Positions 7,651 through 15,523 of a DNA stretch of 20,808 bases are shown piece after piece (within the stretch, counting starts at the first letter, position 1; each line of letters opens with the position of its first letter). Under the pieces are notes generated by a model. The model did no database searches and was not told where the DNA came from. It was given only the letters and a program-made list of their open reading frames with translations. This DNA comes from CAZBBB01 sp964490005 (lineage in GTDB: Bacteria; Planctomycetota; B15-G4): assembly GCA_964490005.1 (NCBI GenBank), contig CAZBBB010000046.1:1-20808 (forward strand). The letters are read 5' to 3'. The position numbers and the translations under genes were made by a program.

Positions 7651-7923
7651 ATGGCCGCCGCCGAACTCGACCAGGATCTGCTGGCCATCCTCGCCTGCCC
7701 CGAGACCAAGGAGCCCGTGAAGCTGGCCGACGGCGCCCTCGTCGCGCGCGTGAACAAGGCGATCGAGGGCGGCAAGGTCCGTTCGCGCGACGGCAACCCC
7801 GTGACGCGACCGATGGACGGCGCGCTGCTGCGCCAGGACGGCAAGATCCTGTACCCGGTGCGCGGCGGCATCCCGATCATGCTCATCGACGAGTCGATCG
7901 TCGTCGAGTCCGTCGGCACCTGA
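7651..7923 (+). CDS. Trm112-like small protein with a single cysteine
   Basis: The 90-residue protein resembles the Trm112/YcaR (UPF0434) family: LDQDLLAILACPETKEPVKL at the N terminus and YPVRGGIPIMLIDES at residues 69-83. Canonical members have a CPxC knuckle; here only Cys16 is present (CPETK), and there is no other cysteine in the protein, so zinc binding by the classical site is unlikely. Trm112 proteins act as small activator subunits of methyltransferases in other systems; whether this one does so is unknown. ATG 7651 is preceded by GGAG with eight bases of spacing; an in-frame GTG at 7633 is possible but less likely. yidC begins 21 bases downstream, so the two share a transcript. Confidence 0.83.
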   Translation: MAAAELDQDLLAILACPETKEPVKLADGALVARVNKAIEGGKVRSRDGNPVTRPMDGALLRQDGKILYPVRGGIPIMLIDESIVVESVGT

Positions 7924-7944
7924 CGCGCGCCCCGCCCGGCCACC

Positions 7945-9801
7945 ATGGAAAAGCGTCTGCCGCTGGCGCTCCTCGCGAGCCTGCTGTTTCTCTGGATCTA
8001 CAGCTCGCTGTATCCGGCGCCGTCGGCGCCGCCCGCAACGGGTGACGCGGCACCGCAAGGCACGGCGAGCGCGTCCGGGGCCGGCGACGCGGCGCGCCCC
8101 TCGGCGCCCGGCCCGGGCGCGATCCCCGAGCCGATCGCCGCGGCCGAGCCCGAGGTCGAGGGCCAGCCGGTGCCCTTCGCCGGCACCGGCTTCGTCGCCG
8201 AGTTCAACACGCGCGGGGCGGGCCTGTCCTGGCTGCAGCTCACCGACTACGTCAAGGAGGCCGGGCAGGACGAGCCGCTGCGGCTGGTCGGCCATCCGCT
8301 CGACGAGGGGCCGAGCCTGCTGCTGCGCGAGTTCGAGGGACGCTATCCGCTCGAGCGCGTGGCCTGGAGCGTCGAGCGCGGCACGACCGCCGAAGGGCGC
8401 GCGCGCCTGCTGTTCCGCTGGACGGCGCCCGACGGACTGCGCTTCACGCGCACCGTCGAGGACCGCGGCCTGCCGCACGCCTTCGCGCTGTCCCTGACGG
8501 TCGAGAACACCGCCGCGGCCAGCGCCGGCGGCACGCTGCTGCTCGTGCAGGAGGGCCCGCGCGGCCTGATCGACCCCAGCGCGGGCATCGCCTTCGGCGC
8601 CGGCATCACCGCGCTGGCGGTCGTGCGCGAGAGCCCGGTCGAGACGGACGTCACGACCTGGACGGGCGGCGATCTGCAGAGCGGCGCGCCCCGGCGCATC
8701 GCCGGCAGCGAGACGCTGCTGGCCGCGGGCACGATGACCAACTACTTCGCCGTCGTGCTCGCCCCGGGGCCCGCGACGCTGCCCTCGCTGGTGCAGCCCT
8801 CGGCCGTGCTCGACGGCGCGGCGCTCGAGCAGGCCGTGGCCGGCAAGGCGCCGCCCGACGCCTCGGAGGCCGAACTGTGGCGCGCGAAGCTCGCGCCCGA
8901 GCACCGGACCAACGCGCAGGTGAGCCTGCTGCTCGGCACGACGCTGCCCGCGCCCGACCGGCCGCTGAACGCCGAGTTCCTGGTCTATGCCGGTCCCAAG
9001 GAGCGCGGTGCGGCGGCGCGGCCCGAACTGGCGGCCTTCCTCGGGCCGATCATCGAGGACGGCCACGGCAGCATGGCCTGGATCAACCACGCGCTGCTGG
9101 CCGTGCTGCGCTTCTTCCACTGGGCCTGCGGCAACTGGGGCGTGGCGATCGTGCTGCTCACGCTCATCGTGCGCGTGCTGCTGTTCCCGCTCAACCGCGT
9201 GCAGCAGTCGTCGATGGCCAAGTACTCGGCCACGATGCAGCGCCTCAAGCCGGAACTCGACGCGCTCAAGGCCAAGTACAAGAACAACACGCGCAAGTTC
9301 AGCGAGGAGCAGATGAAGCTGCTCAGGGCGCACGGCGCGACGCCGCCGCTCGGCGGCTGCCTGCTCATGTTCCTGCAATTCCCGATCTGGATCTCGCTGT
9401 TCCAGATCCTGCGGACCTCGATCGAGCTGCGCCACGCGCCCTTCGTCGGCTGGGTCTCCGACCTGTCGCGTCCCGACGCCATGCCGCTGCCCTTCGCGCT
9501 CGGCGGCCTCGAGCACCTCAACCTGCTGCCGATCCTGATGGCGGCCGCGATGGTGCTGCAGATGCGCCTGCAGCCGCCGCCGGCCGACCCCAGCCAGGCC
9601 CAGATGCAGCGCATCATGGGCATGCTCATGCCGGTGATGATGCTGTTCTTCCTGTACGGCTATCCGTCGGGGCTGGCGCTGTACATCTTCACCTCGTCGG
9701 TGCTGGGCATCTTCGAGTACCGCCTCATCCGCAAGTACTGGCCGGTGCCCGGGACGGCGGCCAACCCCGAGGTCGTGGCCGCCCCCGCGGTCCGCAAGTA
9801 G
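7945..9801 (+). CDS. yidC: Membrane protein insertase YidC (Oxa1/Alb3 family)
   Basis: This 618-residue YidC has Gram-negative architecture. There is a first membrane segment at residues 6-22, a Pro/Ala-rich linker, and a large beta-rich periplasmic domain to about 370. The conserved five-helix core follows: WGVAIVLLTLIVRVLLFPLNR with the conserved groove arginine at 410, split here as WGVAIVLLTLIVR and VLLFPLNR. Then come the cytoplasmic charged hairpin KPELDALKAKYKNN, GGCLLMFLQFPIWISLFQ near 470, QRIMGMLMPVMMLFFLYGYP near 556, and GLALYIFTSSVLGIFEYRLI. It inserts membrane proteins alone or with SecYEG. ATG 7945 has no Shine-Dalgarno, but the start fits the membrane segment exactly. The common rnpA/yidD neighbours are absent; the partner here is a Trm112-like gene. 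The C-terminal tail is short and only mildly basic. Confidence 0.97.
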   Translation: MEKRLPLALLASLLFLWIYSSLYPAPSAPPATGDAAPQGTASASGAGDAARPSAPGPGAIPEPIAAAEPEVEGQPVPFAGTGFVAEFNTRGAGLSWLQLTDYVKEAGQDEPLRLVGHPLDEGPSLLLREFEGRYPLERVAWSVERGTTAEGRARLLFRWTAPDGLRFTRTVEDRGLPHAFALSLTVENTAAASAGGTLLLVQEGPRGLIDPSAGIAFGAGITALAVVRESPVETDVTTWTGGDLQSGAPRRIAGSETLLAAGTMTNYFAVVLAPGPATLPSLVQPSAVLDGAALEQAVAGKAPPDASEAELWRAKLAPEHRTNAQVSLLLGTTLPAPDRPLNAEFLVYAGPKERGAAARPELAAFLGPIIEDGHGSMAWINHALLAVLRFFHWACGNWGVAIVLLTLIVRVLLFPLNRVQQSSMAKYSATMQRLKPELDALKAKYKNNTRKFSEEQMKLLRAHGATPPLGGCLLMFLQFPIWISLFQILRTSIELRHAPFVGWVSDLSRPDAMPLPFALGGLEHLNLLPILMAAAMVLQMRLQPPPADPSQAQMQRIMGMLMPVMMLFFLYGYPSGLALYIFTSSVLGIFEYRLIRKYWPVPGTAANPEVVAAPAVRK

Positions 9802-9810
9802 CGGCGCAGG

Positions 9811-9827
9811 GCGGCGCGCGGCGCCGC
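9811..9827 (+). terminator. Perfect GC hairpin after yidC (possible terminator)
   Basis: GCGGCGC (9811-9817), loop GCG, GCGCCGC (9821-9827) form a perfect 7-bp stem ten bases after the yidC stop. No T tract follows, so it may act only as an RNA 3'-end stabiliser or in Rho-assisted termination. In this base composition such hairpins also occur by chance. Confidence 0.35.
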
Positions 9828-9853
9828 TCCTAGGGCGCGGCGCGCGCTTGTCG

Positions 9854-9859
9854 TATCCT
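9854..9859 (+). promoter_or_regulatory. Possible -10 element of a near-leaderless SGNH transcript
   Basis: TATCCT matches TATAAT at four of six positions in otherwise GC-only sequence and ends 11 bases before the ATG at 9871. Transcription from it would start only a few bases before the start codon, and that gene has no Shine-Dalgarno. No good -35 hexamer is seen at the right distance. Confidence 0.25.
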
Positions 9860-9870
9860 CTGCCCGCGTC

Positions 9871-10980
9871 ATGGACGAACCGACCCGAACCCGGACGAAG
9901 CGCTCGCGCGGCGGGCTGCTGCTCGTCGCGCTCGCGCTGCTGCTGGGCGCGTGGGAGATCGCCGGGCGCGTGATGCCGGCCGTGCCGGTCACGCCGCTGG
10001 GCTTCGTGCGCGCGGCCCTCGCCGTGGCGGCCGGCGATTCGCCGCCGGCGGCGCTCGACGACGAGTTCCTCGCCAAGATGGCCTACCGCCCGCTGCCCTA
10101 CGTCATGTGGGGTCTCAAGCCCGGATGGGCGCGGGAGGTCAAGGCCGACGGCATCGTGCGCACGAGCAACTCGCTGGGCTTCCGCGGGCGGGAGATCGAG
10201 CAGCCCAAGCCCGCCGGGCGCTACCGCATCGTGTGCCTCGGCGGTTCGACGACCTACTCGGACGCGGTCGGAGACGCCGACACCTACCCGCTGTTCCTCG
10301 AGCAGTTCCTCCGGGAGGCGCGGCCCGACCTCGACCTCGAGGTCGTGAACGCGGGCGTGCCCAACTACACCACGTACGAGTCACTCTGCAATCTGGCCTT
10401 CCGCTGCCTCGAGCTGCAGCCCGACATGATCGTGGTCTATCACGCGGTCAACGACTACCGCACGGTGCTGTACCGCAATCACGTTCCGACCAACGACCAC
10501 TATCGCAAGGTCTGGGACGGTTCGGCGCACGGCTACAAGGCCGGCGCGAGCGGCACCGAACTGGCGCAGGGACTCGCGCCGTTCGTGCAGCACCTGCCGC
10601 CCGAGAACAACGGCGACCAGCGCGAGAACGCCGTGCGCAACGGTTCGGGCGCCTACCGGCGCAACCTGGCGAGCATGGCGGGCATCGCCCGGGCCCACGG
10701 CATCCGGCCCGTGTTCGTCGGCTTCGTCAGCGACGAAGTCAGCGAGAGCGGCAGCTATCCCGGCGCCGAGAAGGTCGCGGCGGACATTCTCGCCGGCGTG
10801 ATCGACTTCAACGCCGCGATGCAGCAGGTCGCGCAGGAGCAGGACGTGCTCTACATCGACCTGCGCACGGGCTTCCCGCAGGGGCAGGGCTGCTTCCACG
10901 ACCCGGTGCACATGACGGCCAAGGGGACGCGCCTCAAGGCGCAGGCCATCGCCCGCGGCCTGCTGCCCGCGCTGCCGTGA
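9871..10980 (+). CDS. Membrane-anchored SGNH/GDSL-family hydrolase
   Basis: The protein has 369 residues. A basic N terminus (TRTRTKRSR) followed by a hydrophobic helix at about 14-31 predicts a type II membrane anchor with the enzyme outside. SGNH blocks are complete: GGSTT at 124-128 with nucleophile Ser126, Gly162 in NAGVPNY, Asn194 in HAVND, and Asp344 and His347 in HDPVHMTAKG. Members act as esterases, acetyl-hydrolases or O-acyltransferase-like enzymes on surface polysaccharides. The substrate here is unknown, but the next genes make and transfer nucleotide sugars, so deacylation of a glycan or glycolipid is a reasonable guess. ATG 9871 fits the membrane anchor. The stop overlaps the next start (GTGA), indicating translational coupling. 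Confidence 0.88.
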   Translation: MDEPTRTRTKRSRGGLLLVALALLLGAWEIAGRVMPAVPVTPLGFVRAALAVAAGDSPPAALDDEFLAKMAYRPLPYVMWGLKPGWAREVKADGIVRTSNSLGFRGREIEQPKPAGRYRIVCLGGSTTYSDAVGDADTYPLFLEQFLREARPDLDLEVVNAGVPNYTTYESLCNLAFRCLELQPDMIVVYHAVNDYRTVLYRNHVPTNDHYRKVWDGSAHGYKAGASGTELAQGLAPFVQHLPPENNGDQRENAVRNGSGAYRRNLASMAGIARAHGIRPVFVGFVSDEVSESGSYPGAEKVAADILAGVIDFNAAMQQVAQEQDVLYIDLRTGFPQGQGCFHDPVHMTAKGTRLKAQAIARGLLPALP

Positions 10981-11705
10981 ACGCGCTGCGCATCTCGGTG
11001 GCGGCCCCGTGCTTCAACGAGGCCGAGAGCATCGGCGCGGTCGTGGCCGAGTGGGATCGCGTGCTGTCCAACATCCCGCGCGGCAGCGAGATCGTGCTCT
11101 GCAACGACGGCTCGACCGACGGCACCGGCGCGATCCTCGAGCAGCTGCGGGCGCGCCACCCGCGCCTGCGCGTCGTGAGTTTCGAGACCAACGGCGGCTA
11201 CGGCCGCGCGCTCTCGGCCGCCATCGACGCCACGCAGGGCGAGTACGTCGTGACCATCGACAGCGACGGGCAGTTCGACCTGTCCGACGCGATGGGACTG
11301 CTCGGCGAACTCGAGGACGGCGACTACGACTGCGTGACCGGCTTCCGCAAGGGCAAGAAGGACAATCTGTTCCGCGTGGTCATGGACCGCGGCCTGAACC
11401 TGCTCGTGCGCACGCTGTTCGACGTGAAGCTGCGCGACACCAACTGCGCCCTCAAGGTCGCCAAGGGCGAGGTGCTGCGCGGCCTGAAGATCGAGGCGCG
11501 CGGCTTCCCGACGCCGACCGAGATCTGCGTGCGGCTGGCCGCGCAGGGCTGCCGCATCGGCGAGGCGGGGGTCGTGCACCGCGAGCGCGCCGGCGGCGCC
11601 AGCAAGCTGCATCCCTGGCGCACGGCCTTCTCGATGCTGCGCTTCCTGCTCTACCTGCGCCGGAAATTGAAGCTCTACCGCGCCCGGATTATCGTCGAGC
11701 CATGA
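10977..11705 (+). CDS. Family 2 glycosyltransferase (polyprenyl-phosphate sugar transferase-like)
   Basis: The 242-residue GT-A fold enzyme has the nucleotide-sugar site motifs: SVAAPCFNEAESI at 7-19, CNDGSTDGTG at 42-51, and the metal-binding DSDGQFD at 95-101. It also has ERAGGASKLHPWRT near the C terminus, the pattern of dolichol/undecaprenyl-phosphate mannosyl- or glucosyltransferases. It ends in a short basic amphipathic segment (RRKLKLYRAR) and has no obvious two-helix membrane tail, so it probably sits peripherally at the inner face of the membrane. The start is the GTG at 10977, whose last two bases plus A form the TGA of the SGNH gene; the long in-frame extension upstream is out-of-frame translation of that gene. 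Sugar donor and acceptor cannot be deduced. Its stop overlaps the next ATG by four bases. Confidence 0.9.
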   Translation: MNALRISVAAPCFNEAESIGAVVAEWDRVLSNIPRGSEIVLCNDGSTDGTGAILEQLRARHPRLRVVSFETNGGYGRALSAAIDATQGEYVVTIDSDGQFDLSDAMGLLGELEDGDYDCVTGFRKGKKDNLFRVVMDRGLNLLVRTLFDVKLRDTNCALKVAKGEVLRGLKIEARGFPTPTEICVRLAAQGCRIGEAGVVHRERAGGASKLHPWRTAFSMLRFLLYLRRKLKLYRARIIVEP

Positions 11706-12655
11706 CTCCACCCGCTGCCCGGGCCGGCGACGGCCAGATCCTCGGCGTGATCCTCGCGGCGGGCAAGGGCACGCGCATCGCGCCCTTCTCCGAGCGCTTC
11801 CCCAAGCCGATGCTGCCGATCCTCGGCAAGCCGCTGATCCAGCACCAGGTCGAGTGCCTGCGCGACCTGGGCGTGCGCAAGGTGCTCATCGTGATCGGGC
11901 ACCTCGGCTACGAGGTCGTGCGGGGGCTGGGCGACGGCACGAAGCTGGGCGTCGAGATCGAGTACGTCGACCAGGGCCCGACGCTCGGCATCGCGCACGC
12001 GGTGGGCAAGCTCGAGAGCCGCATCGACCGGCCCTTCATGCTCTTCCTGGGCGACATCTTCTTCGTGCACGAGGGGCTCGCGACGCTGCCGGGCATGCTC
12101 GGCACCGACGACGTGCGCTGCGTGCTGGCCGTCAAGGAGGAGCCGTCGGTCGAGGCCATCAAGCGCAACTTCGTGGTCATGGAGGACGCCGCCGGCTTCG
12201 TGACGCGCGTGATCGAGAAGCCGCAGCACCCGCGCACGCGCCTCAAGGGCTGCGGCCTGTACCTGTTCGACCCGATCTTCTTCGACGCCGTGCGGCGCAC
12301 GCCGCGCACGGCGCTGCGCGACGAGTACGAGATCACCGACGCGATCCAGATCTTCCTCGACGACGGCCACCGCGTGAAGGCGGCCCGCGTCGTGCGCGAG
12401 GACCTCAACCTCAGCTATCCGCCCGACCTGCTCGACATCAATCTCAAGCTGCTCGGCCAGGGCAAGCACGTCGGGCAGGGCGTGACGCTCGCGCCGGGCT
12501 GCACGGTCGAGCGCAGCGTGATCATGGACGGCGTGCGCGTCGAGCAGCCGATCGCGATCCGCGACAGCCTGATCTTTCCCGGCGTGACGGTCGCGGGCGG
12601 GGGCGACGTCGTGCGGCGCATCCTCACGTCCGACCATTCGATCGACTGTCGATGA
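11702..12655 (+). CDS. Sugar-1-phosphate nucleotidyltransferase
   Basis: This 317-residue protein has the classical nucleotidyltransferase signature at the N terminus: GVILAAGKGTRIAPF at 15-29 and PKPMLPILGKP at 34-44. The magnesium-binding Asp118 lies in FLGDIFF, and IEKPQHPR and CGLYLFDP follow. It would make an NDP-sugar from a sugar-1-phosphate and an NTP in the cytoplasm; glucose-1-phosphate thymidylyl/uridylyltransferases are the nearest relatives by motif. The C-terminal ~60 residues (VTLAPGCTVERSVIMDG, DSLIFPGVTV) look like a short left-handed beta-helix, as in regulated or bifunctional members, but no acetyltransferase site is evident. ATG 11702 overlaps the glycosyltransferase stop (ATGA). 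The epimerase gene starts 19 bases after the stop. Confidence 0.9.
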   Translation: MTPPAARAGDGQILGVILAAGKGTRIAPFSERFPKPMLPILGKPLIQHQVECLRDLGVRKVLIVIGHLGYEVVRGLGDGTKLGVEIEYVDQGPTLGIAHAVGKLESRIDRPFMLFLGDIFFVHEGLATLPGMLGTDDVRCVLAVKEEPSVEAIKRNFVVMEDAAGFVTRVIEKPQHPRTRLKGCGLYLFDPIFFDAVRRTPRTALRDEYEITDAIQIFLDDGHRVKAARVVREDLNLSYPPDLLDINLKLLGQGKHVGQGVTLAPGCTVERSVIMDGVRVEQPIAIRDSLIFPGVTVAGGGDVVRRILTSDHSIDCR

Positions 12656-12674
12656 CTCCGGCGATCGGCCGCCG

Positions 12675-13607
12675 ATGAAGCGCGCACTCGTCACGGGCGG
12701 GGCGGGTTTCATCGGACACCACCTCGTGCGCGCGCTGCTCGCGCGCGGCCTCGAGGTCACCGTGCTCGACGACCTCTCGCTGGGCCGGCGCGAGAACGTG
12801 CCGCCCGAGGCGCGCTTCGTCGAGGGCGACGTGCGCGACCCCGACGCCGTCACGGTGGCGCTCGCGGGCGCCGACTGCGTGTTCCACGAGGCGGCCATCG
12901 TGTCCATCCGCGCGTCGGTCGAGGGCTTCGTGCACGACGGCGACGTGAACCTCATGGGCACCCTCAACCTGCTGCAGTGCATGGCCGACGGCGGCGTGCG
13001 GCGCGCGGTCTTCGCCTCCTCGATGGCGGTCTACGCCGACAGCCCGACGCCGGCCCCGCTGCGCGAGGACGCGCCGACCGTGCCGATCTCGCCCTACGGC
13101 GTCGCCAAGCTGGCGGCCGAGCGCTACTGGCTGATGATGTGCGCGCACTTCGGCATCGAGGGCGCGGCGCTGCGCTACTTCAACACCTACGGGCCGGGCC
13201 AGACGCCCACGCCCTACGTGGGCGTGATCACGATCTTCATCAACAAGCTGCTGCGCGGCGAGACGCCGGTGATCTTCGGCGACGGCGAGCAGCGGCGCGA
13301 CTTCGTGCACGTGCAGGACGTCGTCGCGGCCAACCTCGCGGTGCTCGACGCGCCGGCCGCGGCCTGCGCCGGCCGCGTCTTCAACGTGGGGACGGGCCGG
13401 GCGACCTCGGTCAACGACGTCGCCGCCGGCCTCGGCGCGATCCTCGCGCCCGGTCTGGTGCCGCGGCACGCGGCCGCCGTCGAGGGCGAACTGCGCAACG
13501 CGGTCGCCGACACGCGCGCGATCCGCGAGGCGCTCGGCTGGAGCGCGGCGCGCCCGGCGGTCGACTTCGCCGACGTCGTGGCCTACTGGAAGGCCGCCGC
13601 CCGGTGA
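12675..13607 (+). CDS. NAD-dependent nucleotide-sugar epimerase/dehydratase (extended SDR)
   Basis: The protein has 310 residues. The Rossmann NAD-binding motif TGGAGFIG is at 7-14, the acidic ribose-binding end of strand 2 at LDDLSLG, Asp52 in EGDVRD, and the catalytic triad is Ser115 (ASSMAVY) with Tyr141 and Lys145 (YGVAK). RYFNTYGPGQ and FGDGEQRRDFVHVQD are the substrate-side signatures of UDP-sugar 4-epimerases and related enzymes. Exact chemistry (4-epimerase, or step of a deoxy-sugar route) is not resolvable. Placed directly after the nucleotidyltransferase, it probably modifies that enzyme's product. There is little ribosome-binding sequence before ATG 12675. Its stop overlaps the antiporter GTG start (GTGA). 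Confidence 0.92.
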   Translation: MKRALVTGGAGFIGHHLVRALLARGLEVTVLDDLSLGRRENVPPEARFVEGDVRDPDAVTVALAGADCVFHEAAIVSIRASVEGFVHDGDVNLMGTLNLLQCMADGGVRRAVFASSMAVYADSPTPAPLREDAPTVPISPYGVAKLAAERYWLMMCAHFGIEGAALRYFNTYGPGQTPTPYVGVITIFINKLLRGETPVIFGDGEQRRDFVHVQDVVAANLAVLDAPAAACAGRVFNVGTGRATSVNDVAAGLGAILAPGLVPRHAAAVEGELRNAVADTRAIREALGWSAARPAVDFADVVAYWKAAAR

Positions 13608-14833
13608 GCTTCCGCTTCGACCAGCTCTCGGCCGAACTGCAGTACGTCCTGCTGCTGTTCCTGCTGTTCTTCCTGCCGCAGTTCCTGCAGCGCTTCCGGC
13701 TGCCGGCCGCCATCAGCTGCGTGGGGCTCGGCGCGGCGGCGGGCATGGGTTTCGGCGTGCTGCGCGACGACGCGACGGTCAACCTGCTCTCGACCTTCGG
13801 CATCGTCTCGTTGTTCCTGTTCGCCGGCCTCGACGTCGATTTCCGCGAGCTGCGGCGCAACAAGGGCATCCTCGGCCAGCACCTGCTCATCGGCGTGGCG
13901 CTGCTCGTGGTCATGACGCTGCTCGTCGAGCGCGTCTTCGGCCTGCCCTTCCAGCAGGCCGTGCTCGTGGGGCTGGCGCTCACGACGCCTTCGACCGGCT
14001 TCATCCTCGACTCGCTCGACTCGCTGGGCGTCGAGGTCGGCGAGCGCTCGTGGATCAAGTCCAAGGCCATCGCCACCGAACTGCTCGCGCTCGTGCTGCT
14101 GTTCATCGCGCTGCAGCCGGCGAGCGTGCTCGAGATCGCGCTGTCGATGGTCGTGCTGGCGGCGATGGTCGTGTTCCTGCCCTTCGTGTTCCGCCTCTTC
14201 GCCGCGGTCTTCCCCAAGAGCGCCAGCAAGTCGGAGTTCGCCTTCCTGGTGATGATGGCCGTGATGTGCGCGCTCATCACGCGGCAGCTCGGCGCCTACT
14301 ACCTCGTGGGCGCCTTCGTGGTCGGCATCACGGCCCAGCGCTTCCGGCTGAAGATGCCGGGCATGGCCTCGGAGAAGACCCTGCACGCGGTCGAGGTCTT
14401 CGCGTCCTTCTTCGTGCCCTTCTACTTCTTCCACGCCGGACTGAACCTGCAGGCCGAGGACTTCTCCGCCGAGGCCGTGCTGCTGGGCCTGCTGCTCGTG
14501 GCGCTGCTCGTGCCGCTGCGCGTCTACGTCGTCGCGCTGCACCGGCGCCTGGCCCTCGGCGAGCCGGTGCGCACCGGGGCGCGCATCGGGCTGGCGATCT
14601 CGCCGACGCTGATCTTCACCGTCGTGATCGCCGAGATCCTGCACGACCGCTTCGGCCTGGGGCAGCCGCTCTTCGGCGGCCTGATCGTGTTCACGCTGGT
14701 GAACACCGTCATCCCCGGACTGATCCTGCGCGTGCCGCCGCTCGAACTCGAGGAGCTGCACGCGCCGCCGGTCGCCCCGGCCGGCGTCGACCCGCTGGCC
14801 GTCGATCCGCCCCGCCGGCCGCCCGAAGCCTGA
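13604..14833 (+). CDS. CPA2-type monovalent cation/proton antiporter
   Basis: The 409-residue polytopic membrane protein has about twelve hydrophobic segments arranged as in Na+/H+ or K+/H+ exchangers of the CPA2 family. Characteristic stretches are STFGIVSLFLFAGLDVDF near 63-80, the unwound-helix region ALTTPSTGFILDSL at 125-138, and FYFFHAGLNL near 273. In many CPA2 members the crossing helix carries a Gln-Asp or Asp-Asp pair; here the corresponding SKAIATELLALV (153-164) offers Glu159 as the only acidic residue, which may change stoichiometry or ion choice. There is no RCK/TrkA-N regulatory domain; the tail is short and Pro-rich. The GTG at 13604 overlaps the epimerase stop, so it is translated as part of the sugar cluster. 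A carbonic anhydrase follows 27 bases on. Confidence 0.88.
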   Translation: MSFRFDQLSAELQYVLLLFLLFFLPQFLQRFRLPAAISCVGLGAAAGMGFGVLRDDATVNLLSTFGIVSLFLFAGLDVDFRELRRNKGILGQHLLIGVALLVVMTLLVERVFGLPFQQAVLVGLALTTPSTGFILDSLDSLGVEVGERSWIKSKAIATELLALVLLFIALQPASVLEIALSMVVLAAMVVFLPFVFRLFAAVFPKSASKSEFAFLVMMAVMCALITRQLGAYYLVGAFVVGITAQRFRLKMPGMASEKTLHAVEVFASFFVPFYFFHAGLNLQAEDFSAEAVLLGLLLVALLVPLRVYVVALHRRLALGEPVRTGARIGLAISPTLIFTVVIAEILHDRFGLGQPLFGGLIVFTLVNTVIPGLILRVPPLELEELHAPPVAPAGVDPLAVDPPRRPPEA

Positions 14834-14860
14834 TTCCCCCGTCTCCCGCGGAGACCGCCG

Positions 14861-15493
14861 ATGATTCCCGCCCTCGAGGCCCTGCAGCGCCTGCGCGAAG
14901 GCAACCGCCGCTTCGTCTCCGACGTCCGCGCCGGCGAGGTCAGCCTGACCGGCCAGCGGCGGCGCACCGTGCTGCCCGGCGACCAGAAGCCCTTCGCGAT
15001 CATCCTGGGCTGCAGCGACTCGCGCGTGCCGGCCGAGATCGTCTTCGACCAGGGCCTGGGCGACCTGTTCGTGATCCGGGTCGCGGGCAACATCGTCGCG
15101 CCCAGCCAGGTCGGCAGCGTGGAGTTCGCGGCCGAGACCTTCGGCACGCGGCTGGTCGTCGTGCTCGGCCACAGCCAGTGCGGTGCGATCGTCGCCACGC
15201 TCGACGCGCTGCGGCAGGGCGCCGGCGGCGGCTCGCCCAACCTGCGCTCGATCGTCGACCGCGTGCGGCCGGCGGTCGAGACGCTCATGGCCACCGAACT
15301 GCGCCACGACGGCGACGCGCTCGTGCGGCAGGCCGTGCGCGCCAACATCCGCGCCTCGGTCAGTCACCTGCGCCACGGCTCGCAGATCCTCGAGCAGCTC
15401 GTCGCGAGGCAGGGGCTGCTCGTCGTCGGCGCCGAGTACTCGCTCGAGACCGGCGTGGTCGAACTGCTCGACGAGCCGGCCGCGACGGGCTGA
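14861..15493 (+). CDS. Beta-class carbonic anhydrase
   Basis: This 210-residue enzyme interconverts CO2 and bicarbonate in the cytoplasm. Zinc ligands are Cys51 (GCSDSR), His104 and Cys107 (GHSQCGA), with the Asp53/Arg55 dyad intact, and the family segments DLFVIRVAGN at 68-77 and GSVEFAAE at 85-92 are present. Length and motifs are those of ordinary bacterial beta enzymes. No signal peptide is seen. ATG 14861 is preceded by GGAG with about eight bases of spacing. It lies 27 bases after the cation/proton antiporter, with which it may share a transcript; proton and bicarbonate handling would fit that pairing. Confidence 0.95.
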   Translation: MIPALEALQRLREGNRRFVSDVRAGEVSLTGQRRRTVLPGDQKPFAIILGCSDSRVPAEIVFDQGLGDLFVIRVAGNIVAPSQVGSVEFAAETFGTRLVVVLGHSQCGAIVATLDALRQGAGGGSPNLRSIVDRVRPAVETLMATELRHDGDALVRQAVRANIRASVSHLRHGSQILEQLVARQGLLVVGAEYSLETGVVELLDEPAATG

Positions 15494-15505
15494 GCGCCGC
15501 GCGGC

Positions 15506-15511
15506 TAGACT
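15506..15511 (+). promoter_or_regulatory. Possible -10 element of a near-leaderless kinase transcript
   Basis: TAGACT matches TATAAT at four of six positions and ends 12 bases before the kinase ATG at 15524, the same geometry as TATCCT before the SGNH gene. The kinase gene lacks a Shine-Dalgarno. No clear -35 element is seen. Confidence 0.25.
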
Positions 15512-15523
15512 GCGGGCCGACCC

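Noticed and set aside
7936..7948. GCCACCATGG at the yidC start, identical to a eukaryotic Kozak context
   Set aside because: Coincidence in GC-rich sequence; everything around is bacterial.
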